64,000 nt of DNA. Origin: Lepidodermella squamata (taxonomy: Eukaryota; Gastrotricha). The notes below the pieces were generated by a model. That model was not told the DNA's origin. It worked only from the letters and a program-made list of their open reading frames with translations, and did no database searches. The position numbers and the translations under genes were made by a program. Positions 1-10,485 of this stretch are shown one piece after another. Positions within the stretch are counted from its first letter, which is position 1. Each line of letters opens with the position of its first letter. The stretch covers positions 2,294,001 to 2,358,000 of the forward strand of contig JBLDXI010000025.1 of assembly GCA_047495785.1 (NCBI GenBank), written 5' to 3'.

Positions 1-1346
1 TTTTTTATTGAATCAAATTTTTCCATTTTGAGACGTCAGTGGTCTAACGTTCGCTTTTCAATTTCTGAGACGATCACAATTTTTCGTGAATTCTAGTTTA
101 CTCATGTAAGACGGAGAGATGCTGACAAAGGCCAGGCCCTGGATACACTCAAAACATCAGCTTGGAATGCATTAAATGTCAGGAAGAAAGCAAGATATAG
201 AATCTAACTACAAGATACTATATATTAGATGTAAGAAAGATGAATAGATACTGAAACTACTTCCAGTTTCCAGAATGAGCCATGAATCCCGCTAGCCAAG
301 TTTTCCCACGTGTTCTGATTAAAACGCCACTGCTACGTCATCTAGTGCGGGCGGACAAATGACCCACATTTATCAAGGATGAACCGTGTTTTGGACTATA
401 TGCGAGATGCACGCAATCGATTCCCTCGGTCGATAGCATGCGCTTAACCATTGGGATGAAAATAAAAAAATAAATTAATGATATAGAAACGTACACTGGC
501 TAGCCTGAATCAACAAGGAACAAGGCGACAAAAAATAATTCAGTCGAAAGAATTTGCTTGCGCTCATCACGATCCCTACTGATTACTTCTTCCAGTATAC
601 TTACCGTATTTTATTACGATTTAGGTGACACTGCCCTACATTTCTTTTCAAACGAGGTCCAAGTCCTGCGTCCTGTCTTGCATTTAGTGTCTGTCTTTTA
701 ATTTTTCGAACCTCATCCCTTATCAGTCAACCTGGTCAACCTCAAGAGTAACTGGATAAACAGCTAAAGACGCCGAATAACTGTTAGCTAGCAGAGACCA
801 GAGACTTTGCTCAAGTATATTAAGGAGGATTAGTTGACTTCCTCTCGCAATCGCAGTATATCAAGCACCAACCAACTGTCCAGCATGTGCTCATGCAAAC
901 CACGTTCTACTAGGCCCTACCTATTACTACAGTTTGCCCTTGTTATTTCGAATCATCTGGCTTGAAACTCGATTGTAACGGGTGATGTAAAATAATAAAA
1001 TTATTCTTAATTCTTCAAGAATTGGCGGCACGTGTTGCCACCTGGTAATTGAATTTGTCAGATTCGAAACGAATCGTGCCCGTGATCCAAATGCGAGACA
1101 TTTCTATTGCGACGCTGCATCTCACTACGTGGTAAAAGTGAACTGATTATTCGGACTTGTCGCATCGCACTGAGCCGTATCGATTTCTCTGCCGCGCCTC
1201 GCATGTCTTCTCCTCGTTTAGTAATGCGCGATAATATGTCAAAAGCTTTCAGATATTATTGGATACCTACATCTCTCTCACTGCCGCATTAATTCGCTTT
1301 TCAACCATCAAGTTCATTTGATTTTTAGTAACTGAAATAAAAAACT
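1..1346. other. Intergenic, upstream of the first nuclear receptor
   Basis: I see no supportable gene here; the only open frame (about 60 codons near 1107) has no recognisable content. A TATCGATTT motif at about 1178-1186 lies roughly 165 bp before the first receptor ATG and resembles the ATCGAT motifs found upstream of several receptors in the 20-38 kb array. Confidence 0.6.
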
Positions 1347-2790
1347 ATGTCAGGAGTAATGCTATGCAAAGTGTGTGCTACTGTTGTTCCGAGAAGACGT
1401 GGCTATCAGCCAACAACATGCGAGGCTTGTCAGAAGTTTTTTCGAAGAAACTGCCAGATGAAACGGCCGCTACGTTGCAAACACTCGCCCATGTCCGGAA
1501 ATGAGGACAACGAAGTCACGTCCTCTAACCGCCGGCACATTTGTCCTAAATGCAGGTTCGAGAAGTGTCTATCAATCGGTATGCAAAGTAAGTTGAAATA
1601 CTGCTTTATTTCCCTCGTAAATAGTTTTTCAAAACAGGCAAATTTCTGAAAGAAACATCGCATGACCCCACCTCAAAGGAGGATTCTTCAGCATCCTCTT
1701 CGAATACCGATAGTATTAAAATTAGCAAAGATCAAACTACTCCAGGTCCAGTTATAGCCAAGGAAGAAACAACATTCCTGATTCCGCTTGTTAGAGATCC
1801 CGTACTTATTGACGGATCAGCTCCTGAATTGATTATCAGAGCATCTTTGAATGCTTACCCGGAGCTTCACACGCTTGAATTCGTGAGTTTTTCACCCTAG
1901 GAACTGATTCTATTGAACCCTGTGCTTTTTTTTAGGGGTCTTTGAAAGATTTACCTCTATCCAGAATGGACATGGGAGCCATGCTTGCAGGAACCCTCCA
2001 ACAAGCGCAGAGCTACCTATCGGCTTTGAATCGATACAGCAAACCCTTCTACGGTTCTTTTTTTGCTAATTGCTAAGTATCTTCCGATGACGGGTTCTTT
2101 CAGATGCCGTACCAACCATGCGAATTGAGTCATCGGCTCTAACAGCAAATCGCATTGCTACTATTGTCAATATGATCGGGCTCTACTACAACTTGCCTAA
2201 CTGCTTTGGGTGGACTTATTTCGGCTTTCCAGATGATTTATTCCCAATATTTCTACAGATTTTTCCTCAGTCAATGGTAAGTAGTATAAAGTTGTTAGCA
2301 GACATTGCAGCGTACATTTTGGTTTTGAACAATTCAGAAGTCTTTCGAAATAACGAAGCAGCTAAAGCGTACGCTATCCGAGTGGGGCCCTTCGTTCACC
2401 GAGGCCTCTCTATTAATGAGTGCTGTTATATATCACGGTTTGTTACTTAGCTAATTAACACCGTCCCAATCGATATTTTCTACTGCAGATGCTAAAAATG
2501 TTCAAATGCAAGTCGTGAGAGCTTTTAAGATGCACCTCTCTAGAATTTGTAGTGGAAATGTTGAACTAATTCGGAAACGAAGTATCCTGTTCGCTCGATG
2601 TTTTCAGCTGACCCTCGAGGCTCAAAAAGAGGTACTAACAATGGTTTCAAATCTCGGGCAGTCATCGCAATATTTTGGCGCAATAACGGAATTCTTTGGT
2701 CCCGATTTGTTTGGCTCATCTGAAGCAGCAGGAGTGGCGATAACTGCTGTATCACCTAGTTCCTCAAATATTGATGTTAAGCTGGAATGA
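1347..2790 (+). CDS. Divergent nuclear hormone receptor (six exons)
   Basis: Predicted ligand-regulated or orphan transcription factor. Exons 1347-1587, 1638-1882, 1936-2053, 2104-2276, 2338-2437 and 2489-2790 join in frame (phases 1,0,1,0,1) to 392 residues. Residues 7-75 form a two-finger DNA-binding domain starting CKVC, with recognition helix CEACQKFFRR and a second finger ending CRFEKC. The first finger has 14 rather than the usual 13 residues between its cysteine pairs. The C-terminal half is a helical ligand-binding-like domain; exon 5 carries the WGPSFTEASLL block seen in the other receptors here. A tail of about 30 residues follows the last helix. AATAAA lies about 30 bp after the stop. 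It is the only receptor in the window on this strand and keeps every family intron, so it may be close to the ancestral structure. Confidence 0.9.
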
Positions 2791-3098
2791 TCTGCTGCCA
2801 TCATTGCGTTTCATGTCAAATAAAAGGCGCAACTCGCTATCTTGTTGTTTGAACAAAGATGTATTATGTATTGCAGCGTAAAAAGCAGATGTTTTTAGTA
2901 AGCAAACATATATCAAGTGTGTCAGCAGTATTTGTTGGCCACCCTATAATTTGCACTACTACAACATAATAATTCTAAAATACAGCTACATTCTTATCTG
3001 CATTGCCTTCGGCGGTAGCTTATCATCTCTTTTTGCAATGTTTTTGCGACATGACAGCTTAGCTAGGTCAGTGTTTACTTGTTTGGGCCAAAACAAAA

Positions 3099-3857
3099 AT
3101 GACTTATTTCCCAATTTTTAGCCTCGTTCTCTCAGCGATTGTTCTATCGGTATCTGCAGATCGCAGCTTGCTACACACTGCGACTGCCGATATTAGGCTA
3201 GCGGATGATTTTGCAGGGAATACCCTAGGAGTTCTAACATTGAAGCACTATCAAGACTCGACAGGCCATTCAGTCGAAGTTACTGGCGATTTGAAGGCTA
3301 TCCTTCCCGAGTTACTGCACGGCTTTCACATTCACACGAGCGCACCGACGCCTGAGACTAAATGCACCGCTTTGGGGTCACATTGGAACCCACTGCAGAC
3401 CCTACATGGGGCGCCGAGTAACGACGTGAAAACGCGCCACGTCGGTGATTTGGGCAACATTCAATCAGACAAGGACGGTATGGTGAAGGTGAACATTAAA
3501 GATGACATTATCCAAGTCGGGTACGTCATTATCGCTCAAAATACCCACGTCTGAGTTTTCTATTCCGGCAATTAGCACTGGAGACAAAACTTTCGACATA
3601 GTCGGGAAAGCTATTGCGATTCATATTTCCACCGATGATTTAGGAAAGGGAGGACAGCCAAACAGCAACACGACAGGAAATGCTGGTACAATTATGGCAT
3701 GCGGAGGCATCGTCTTAAAGGTTTGACAGCGTTAATTTTGTTATTAATCTAATTTCTTTGTTTATGCATGCAGAGTCACGGATCGGTCAATTTTGCTCCT
3801 ATTAGCATTCTGCTGCTGTCAGTATTCACCGCGAAAGCGATTCTATGGTCTCTTTGA
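3099..3857 (+). CDS. Extracellular Cu/Zn superoxide dismutase, probably GPI-anchored
   Basis: Would dismutate superoxide outside the cell. Exons 3099-3520, 3576-3720 and 3774-3857 give 216 residues. Residues 1-20 are a signal peptide. All metal ligands of the SOD fold can be placed: H77, H79, H95 and H157 for copper (H95 bridging), H103, H114 and D117 with H95 for zinc. C89 and C183 match the conserved disulfide. The GNAG-x-x-x-AC block has Ile180 where SOD normally has the active-site Arg (R143 in human SOD1). The third exon adds a short hydrophobic tail after a small polar stretch, as in GPI-anchor signals. If intron 2 were retained the protein would end after GGIVLKV. AATAAA follows near 3945. 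Enzyme class is certain; the anchor is inference. Confidence 0.9.
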
Positions 3858-4089
3858 AAACAGCTCTGGAACTTGATTATTTGTGCTGGTCGATTTCGTC
3901 GTTATTATTCCCCAGTAAATTCAACTTTGAATGTCTATTGAAGAATAAAAAATGATTTTTTTGATGAAAAAAACTGCAATGCATGATCACATTGTATTAT
4001 GCATTTATTCATAAACACGTAATGGATAGTCCAAATTTTGGACAGTCGCTCAAGGTGGCTAAAGCAAGGTGAAGTGAGTGAAAGTGCTA

Positions 4090-4623
4090 TTATGCTTTGC
4101 TTTCTACAGGTCGTGTATCGACCTTGTTATTGTTGTTCCTAATTGGCACATATCGGCTTCCAGAAGTTCCAGGTCGAGAAGGAGTAGGCTTGGGTGGACT
4201 GACCTTACATTTCGTCAACTCGGGCTTCCAAAGGCCAGAATCAGCGCAAACAGCGTAGCCTTCCGTATCTTTGCTCACAACTTCGTAGCCCGCATCGCAA
4301 ACCAGCTTAATCTGAGCCCCAGGGTGGAAAGTAGTCCCGGTCTCAAGTCGAAAACTTCTGCGCTTGAAGCATCCGTTTTCAACGTGCGGAACTGTGCAGT
4401 TGAGTTGGCCATCGTATTCCGGCATTTCCACGTCGAAAGTTGGCATTGAATCGAAACCATTATCGCGATCTCGGCTGATGATCGGCTTAGTGCAGTTCCT
4501 CTTCAGAGAGTCAGGTATAGGATCCCTTTCATCGTCGATTGGGAGGGCGTTGGTGAAAATGGCAGCCGTTAAAACAACAAGAGTAGATACAGCCAATTTC
4601 ATGTTTAGAGATTTCTGCGACAA
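4090..4623 (-). CDS. Small secreted protein with one CCP (sushi) domain
   Basis: Single-exon gene of 177 residues. Met8 (MKLAVSTL) gives the cleaner signal peptide, ending near residue 26, so the upstream Met may not be used. Residues 76-139 hold four cysteines in the CCP/sushi pattern (C76, C109, C126, C139) with the GAQIKLVC and GLWKP motifs typical of the fold; one extra pair (C44, C85) may form another bridge. A Pro/Ser-rich, basic tail with an Asn run follows. CCP modules mediate extracellular protein binding; the partner cannot be inferred. It is transcribed away from the membrane-protein cluster that follows. TTTATT at 4004-4009 is a candidate polyadenylation signal on this strand. Confidence 0.75.
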   Translation of the reverse strand: MSQKSLNMKLAVSTLVVLTAAIFTNALPIDDERDPIPDSLKRNCTKPIISRDRDNGFDSMPTFDVEMPEYDGQLNCTVPHVENGCFKRRSFRLETGTTFHPGAQIKLVCDAGYEVVSKDTEGYAVCADSGLWKPELTKCKVSPPKPTPSRPGTSGSRYVPIRNNNNKVDTRPVESKA

Positions 4624-4978
4624 CGGGGAAGATAACTCGACTTTAAGTCGGCTCGATGCATGACACGAGTGAGCATTCCTCCCACACTCGCGTCATCTGA
4701 GCAGACACGTTAATGCTCCCCCAGTAGTGTGAATAACAACCTTAATTGCTAGTAAAACACGATTTTTGGCTGGATCATCTGTGTTACTCACTGCTGCCCT
4801 GGCTGTTGAGTGACGTAGCGTCGATAGAAGAAAAAATTTGAATAGGTATCAATCTAAGTTACATTTTGTTATCTCTGCTGAGATAGCCCATACCGCCGGT
4901 GAAAATGATGATAAGGGATGAGAAGAAGGGCAAACGCAAGCTACTACTCAATGTTCTTAGCTTCAGTTTCTGAGGAAA
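4624..4978. other. Divergent intergenic region
   Basis: Lies between the CCP gene (leftward) and the first cysteine-rich membrane gene (rightward), so it should hold both promoters. No specific element is recognised. Confidence 0.5.
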
Positions 4979-6247
4979 ATGATCCGAAAAGTTGGTTCCA
5001 TTGTTTTAGTTCTTGCCTTAATAGCAGAAAGTCAAGGCTTAAAATGCTACCAAGCTTTTAGTACGGAGTCGACTTTTCCTCGCCAATATCGAGAGACAAA
5101 TTCCGATACTATTGGCTGCGTCGTGAGTTCTTAAACATGATTCATTCGCTTCAAACGAAAATGTTGCCCGTAAATTTTGAACAGAAAATTTATCAATTCC
5201 AATCAATTTTCGATCCAGCCACTGGTCTAACAAATAACTCAGTGGGGTACTATTGGTCAGATTTTCAGGGCGACCAGTTGGTGAAGAGTTTATTGCAATG
5301 CGACTCAACATGGGAGACGACAAGTTTCAATATTGATACCCAAAATCGAGATGTTACAACTTACCAGCGTCAGTGCTTGTGCTGCGGAGAATCCTGTAAC
5401 AATCAGAATATGGACGACGCATGTGATGAAGATCCTTTCTTTATAAAAACATGCTACGCCGGTGGAAGCAAGGTACACAGATTGTTCCAAAAACATACCA
5501 TATTCTAAAAGGGGATTTTTTCAGAATAATCAAATTCTACCGAATACAGCAGTTCATGCTTTCTGCACTGAGACGCAGTTTTGCTATGTAAGCTTGAAAC
5601 TCTCCCATATGCTGAGATATAAATTGATTCCATTGTGTATGTCCAAGAAATTCTCCGTTGATGTTCAAGCTGGTCCTGAAAGCGTCGAAAACTACCAATG
5701 GGGCTGTGCCAGTATTCCAAACGGGAAATGTGGAGATGGAGCTAATCTTACTAGCGCTGACATATTTTCAAAAGCCTGCACTTGCTGCGGTAACGATTGC
5801 AATGGTCCTCAAATGGATGGAATTGACGCAACTGATAAAACGACCTGCGATACTCAACTAGCAACCACGACAATGCAACCTATCACCGTGACCTTCATTA
5901 TTGAAACCACTACAACTCCGGCGACACCCGAGACTCACACGCCAGCATCTATCCGCACGCCAACTATCACGCCTGTAACATTCGTTCCACCTGGCTCAAG
6001 CACGCCACTGATCATTTACGAAGGTGGAGGTTTCGATGTCGGATCTTTCTTCGGTGAGTTTTCTATTTTTCAATCCAGACTCTGATGTTTAAGGATTCTG
6101 ATCCCAGGTGGAATTGTTCTTGGACTCGTCTTAGTTATCGGCGCAGTTTTCGGTTGGAGTTATTACCTGAGCAAGAAACGAGCCAATTCGCCCAATGGAA
6201 TGGCCCCAGCTACGGTATCGACTTCGAAAACCTACAGCAATCTATGA
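4979..6247 (+). CDS. Cys-rich type I membrane protein with two CxCCGxxCN modules, paralog 1
   Basis: Exons 4979-5122, 5185-5472, 5525-5587, 5648-6053 and 6108-6247 join with phases 0,0,0,1 to 346 residues. Order: signal peptide (1-20), N-terminal LKCYQAF start, first module with CLCCGESCNNQNMD, a short linker, second module with CTCCGNDCNGPQMDGID, a Thr/Pro-rich stalk, one membrane helix (GGIVLGLVLVIGAVFGW) and a short basic cytoplasmic tail. The LxCYxA beginning and the CC-x2-CN ending resemble Ly6/uPAR three-finger domains, but spacing and the CCG are unusual, so I assign no known family. It is first of three tandem genes with identical intron phases. AATAAA at about 6280. Confidence 0.8.
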
Positions 6248-6408
6248 ACATTTCAATTGATGATTCATGCAAAGATGTAATAAAGCCTGATAAAATCATT
6301 CCGGTCTTTTTCGTCGCACACAACTAAGTAGAGATAAAAATTATCCGTGGGCGAGAGATAACTTAAAAAGCTCAATTGGACAAGGGCAGAAAAGGTCCCT
6401 GAGATAAA

Positions 6409-7684
6409 ATGGGGTTTAGCAACTTACTGATTCCGATTTTTTCGGCAATTTTATGCTCAGTGTATGTTGTTCGATGCGATGTAAACTGTTACCAGGGATC
6501 CAGCACAAATGCTACCTTTCCCAGTGACGCTACGAACTCAACCTCCGGAGCTTTAGCCTGTGCGGTAAGTTAGACGCCGGGTAAACAACTGCCATGATTT
6601 TGGGTCCATTTCAATAGAAACTTCAAAGCATAGTTACAACTTATGACCCAGTAACAAGAGAACCAACAACGGTCGCTTCTTACCAATGGTTGGCATTCAC
6701 GCCTTTCTTCATCATCGACGAATTTATTGACTGCTCCCAGCAATGGGAAAACAGCCGAGGTGAGTACGACCAGGGTAATGCTCAAGTTGTGACCTACGAA
6801 CGATACTGCCTGTGCTGCGGGGATCTTTGCAACGATAAGGTCATGGATGATACATGCAACAAGTTACCAGTCTTTTCCGCGCAATGCTACTCTTCGGCTG
6901 TAACTCCGGTAATGGATAGATCGAAGTTGAATCTTCAGTTATAATTTCAATGTTTTCAAACAGAGCCAATCTTTGCCGAATACATCAATTATTGTACCGA
7001 TTACCGAGACTCAAGCTTGTTATGTTGGTTAATGAATTATTCAAATTTCTCGAATTATTTCTCTTTTGTGAATTTTATTAGAAAATGACGACAAGAATTA
7101 CCCCGGATGAAGGCCCGAGTCAAGACTCATTTTATTGGGGCGGAGCTTCGATTTTCGGAGGTCAATGTAACGCTGGTGTTAATGATTCAACTTCGGTAGC
7201 AGCTTACAAAGGATGCAGCTGTTGCGGGAACTTGTGCAACGGCCAGCAAATGGATGGTATCGACGCCGACGTCACGACTGGTTGCTCGGCTAGCCTGACC
7301 ACTATAGAACCTGAGACAACAACAACTGCAATGCCCCAGACAACATCTTCAACTGAATCAACCCCGGCAACAACCATGGAAGCGACAACTACTACTTCCA
7401 ACCCTATTACTGAAACAGAAGGACCTACAACAAGCGGCCCCACTAATCCTCAAACGGTCACAACCACACCAACAGCGCAATCAACAACCCCGAAAGTCGT
7501 TTATGAAGGAGGCTTTGATGCTGGATCATTCGTTGGTACGCTTCTCTATGGACGTTTTTATCACTTTTTGATTACTTTTTTGTCTTAAGGTGGTTTTTTC
7601 CTTGGGGCTGTTCTGGTCATCATCGCTTTCATCGTATGGCTCTACATCCGCAAGCGAAGGCGTCTACAGTATGGCAACATTTGA
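6409..7684 (+). CDS. Cys-rich type I membrane protein with two CxCCGxxCN modules, paralog 2
   Basis: Exons 6409-6564, 6618-6908, 6964-7023, 7082-7535 and 7590-7684 give 351 residues with the same phases as its neighbours. Signal peptide 1-23, VNCYQGS start, first module CLCCGDLCNDKVMDD, second module CSCCGNLCNGQQMDGID, then a Thr/Ser-rich stalk of about 75 residues, the longest of the three and probably O-glycosylated. A YEGGFDAGSF motif precedes one membrane helix and a basic RKRRR stop-transfer tail. The intron-3 donor (TAT|GTTGGT) is weak but its position matches both paralogs. The function of the family is unknown to me. Confidence 0.8.
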
Positions 7685-7843
7685 TCCCGTTAAACCACCG
7701 GCCTCTCCCCCGTTATTCAAAGATAACAATTTCAGTGCGTCCAGATAACATTCATGAGAAGAAATAAAACTAAAAGAGATAAGTAAAAACGCCCGACTTC
7801 GCCCTCATTAAACACCGCATTATAGCCGGTATAGCCTGTCAAA

Positions 7844-8949
7844 ATGAAGAGCCTTTCTGTATCACTGTTGTATCTCAGCATTATTTTCGCTTTCACATGG
7901 GTGACTTTCGAAACGGTTGAAGGTTTGAACTGCTATCGAGCCTATAGCAATGACTCGAAACTTCCAGCTAATGCAGTAAATGAAACTGCTATTGATTCCA
8001 TTGGTTGCAGTGTAAGACACTTTAAAAGCCTGAAGAATTTTTTAATACGAAATTTGATCCCAGAAAACATACAGAAGCAAAACCTTCATCGAGCCTCTTA
8101 CCAATCAAATCATTGTGACAGTCGAGTACGAGTGGGGTTACTTCTTAGACGAACCCTTGGTGGGTCTTTACGAGACTTGCGACAGCATCTATGAGTACAG
8201 CAATGACGGAATCGATGACCGACAGCAGTACTACACTACTTACGAACGAAACTGCATTTGCTGCGGAGAATCGTGTAACGGCCCTGAATTGGACGCAATT
8301 TGCAATGACGAGCCAAAGTTCACTAAGGAATGCTACTCGCTAAAGGATTCACCAGTAAGGGAAATTTTAAAAAGTTTCAATTCAACAAAATGTTTTACAG
8401 TCCCAGCAACTTTCCGCACAAGCAACCGTGATTCCCTGCACTGAAACTCAAAGCTGCTACGTAAGACATCAATCTGAGGGAATTATTCTCATGCCTCAAA
8501 TTGAAATGTTTTTTAGAAATCTACCTCACTTGCAGAGGGCAACTCAGTCTACGATTGGGGATGTGCCAGTCTCGGCCGCTTGAGTTGCGGAGTCTGGGGC
8601 AACATTACAGAGTTCAGCACGTTCTACAAGGGCTGCAGTTGCTGCGGGAACCAGTGCAACAATCAGAGAATGGATGGCATCGACGCTCAGTATGATACCG
8701 CCTGCCGTATCACAGGACCCACCACGGTTACCCCAGTAATTATCAGTACAACTCCGTTGATCATCTACGAAGGCGGCTTTGATGGCGGCTCTTTCGCAGG
8801 TTAGAATTTTATGAATAATTTTCCATAAAAAAGTTCTTTGTTTTCTCAAAGGTGGAATTTTCCTCGGAATTGCTATTGCGGTCGGTATTCTTGTTGGCCT
8901 TCATTTCTACAAGAAAAGAAAAGAGGCAAGGAAGTACGGCGAAATTTAG
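7844..8949 (+). CDS. Cys-rich type I membrane protein with two CxCCGxxCN modules, paralog 3
   Basis: Exons 7844-8011, 8064-8354, 8401-8460, 8517-8799 and 8852-8949 give 299 residues. Signal peptide 1-28, LNCYRAYS start, first module CICCGESCNGPELD, second module CSCCGNQCNNQRMDGID, a very short stalk, YEGGFDGGSF, one membrane helix and a basic KKRKEARK tail. Exon 2, which carries module one, is exactly 291 bp in paralogs 2 and 3 and 288 bp in paralog 1, so the set arose by tandem duplication. AATAAA follows at about 8995. Confidence 0.8.
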
Positions 8950-9160
8950 GCAGGAAAAGACGCGTCTTCTTTTTGTGTTGATATATTATGTGCCTAATAA
9001 AACAACAATACCATTAAAATTTGAGTTTTTTTATTGAAAAGCACACAAAAACAAAAGCTGAGTGGTTGTATTGTTTGTTTCTCCAAAAAACTGCATCGAG
9101 TTTTTATTACATCTCGCATAAACAACCTGAAATTTATTGAAACAAAGTTAAGTTACAGCC

Positions 9161-10469
9161 ATGCTGCTGTTAAGCTTGTTGCTGCAGTATCTGATTATCG
9201 TCGTGGTATTTTTGCTTTGTTATGTAATTGTTTCAACGTCTTGAAATGAAATTATAGAAACTGGCATCCTGCTTGCTGTTCAACAAATATGTCGACTGCC
9301 GGCTACCAGGCGACCCCGGTATATGCCCTGGTAACTTCCCAATGTTCTACTACGAGGCGAAGGAGTTGAAATGCATCGAATTTGTGTTTTCTGGTTGCGG
9401 AGGCAATACGAATCGATTCCGAACAGAGGAAGAATGTATGGGCAATTGCACGGGCGTCCTCGCAAATTACCCGTTATCCCCCGAAGAAAATCCGGCACGT
9501 AAGTAAATTGACCTACTTCAATCCCTCCGCCTTAGTTTCTTTAAATTTTAGACGAGAGATGCCAGCCCCCTCTTGATAGTGGTTGCTACAACTCTTACGA
9601 CCTTCTAGTCCTTCGATACACTTTCGACGCTCAAATCGGAGCTTGCAAGTCGTCTTACTATTGCAAGTCTGACTGGAATGATGTTGGATTCGATGGAGAA
9701 GAGGCCTGTAACCGCAATTGTGCCTACCCAACGGTAAAACTCGAATTAACCCAATTTTTCTAGCACGAATTTTGATTTCTAGATAAAACCTCGACCTGCA
9801 ACTCCTCGTGCAGCGGCTAGGCCTTCAGTAACTACTCCGGGTCAACAGCAGTTTATGAGGACTTTGATGACTCTAGCTACCCCTGGAGTCATTCGCCACA
9901 TTTCCCCTCGTAACATCTATCACCGTATCTACTACGACTGCGGAGAACCATACGCAAATCGGGGTAGAATCACTTCGATCGAAGACTGCGCCGAGTACTG
10001 CGAGGGTCTATCAACATGCAGCGTCATAATCTTCAGCCCAGTCGATCGATGGTGCCATGTTAAAAAGAACTGTAACAGCCGGACGAATACTACACGTTTG
10101 ATTGGGGACGGCAAGGAAGCTTGGCAGTTAATCGGGCCAATCAACCCAACTACGACATTCCAGCCAGACCCAGTTAGTCCGACAGTTCAACCTGCTTTGC
10201 GAAGGATCTTCAACGACTCGTCAGATGTGATGGACCGATTTGTACGGTTAGGCGGGTCTTGTCAAGGCCCGGTCGTTCAAAGTAACCAAGTCGCGTCTGT
10301 ACGAGCATGCGCTCAATTATGCGAAAGTTACGGAACTTCCGATGAAGAATGTTTCGGCTTTGTGTACATCAGCGATACAAGGAAATGTCACCTAATGTCG
10401 AGTTGTATGCATAACCGTGTGATAAACGGCCCACCGACGTGGCTAAGGCTTTATAACAGAAGGAAATAA
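9161..10469 (+). CDS. Secreted Kunitz / Kunitz-like / double PAN-like protein
   Basis: Exons 9161-9205, 9258-9498, 9552-9733 and 9783-10469 give 384 residues. A signal peptide split by the first intron is followed by a canonical six-Cys Kunitz domain (about residues 29-79, with GNTNRF). P1 after the second Cys is Pro, unlike a classical trypsin inhibitor. Next comes a divergent six-Cys Kunitz-like module (about 99-150) lacking the GGC-GN signature, then two PAN/apple-like modules with xxCAxxCE motifs (about 205-275 and 300-380). Same architecture as the 16 kb and 43-63 kb genes. The first exon is the least certain part: it was chosen because its 52-bp intron is phase 0 and completes a signal peptide. 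The stop lies inside AAATAAAA, 16 bp from the end of the opposing gene. Confidence 0.8.
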
Positions 10470-10485
10470 AATCTCAATTTTATTC

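Noticed and set aside
1107-1292. 61-codon open frame upstream of the first receptor
   Set aside because: No recognisable domain, no splice partner, and the size is expected by chance.
9224-9257. Alternative 34-bp intron 1 in the 9.2 kb Kunitz gene
   Set aside because: Shorter than any other intron in the window; the GTATTT donor at 9206 gives a 52-bp phase-0 intron.
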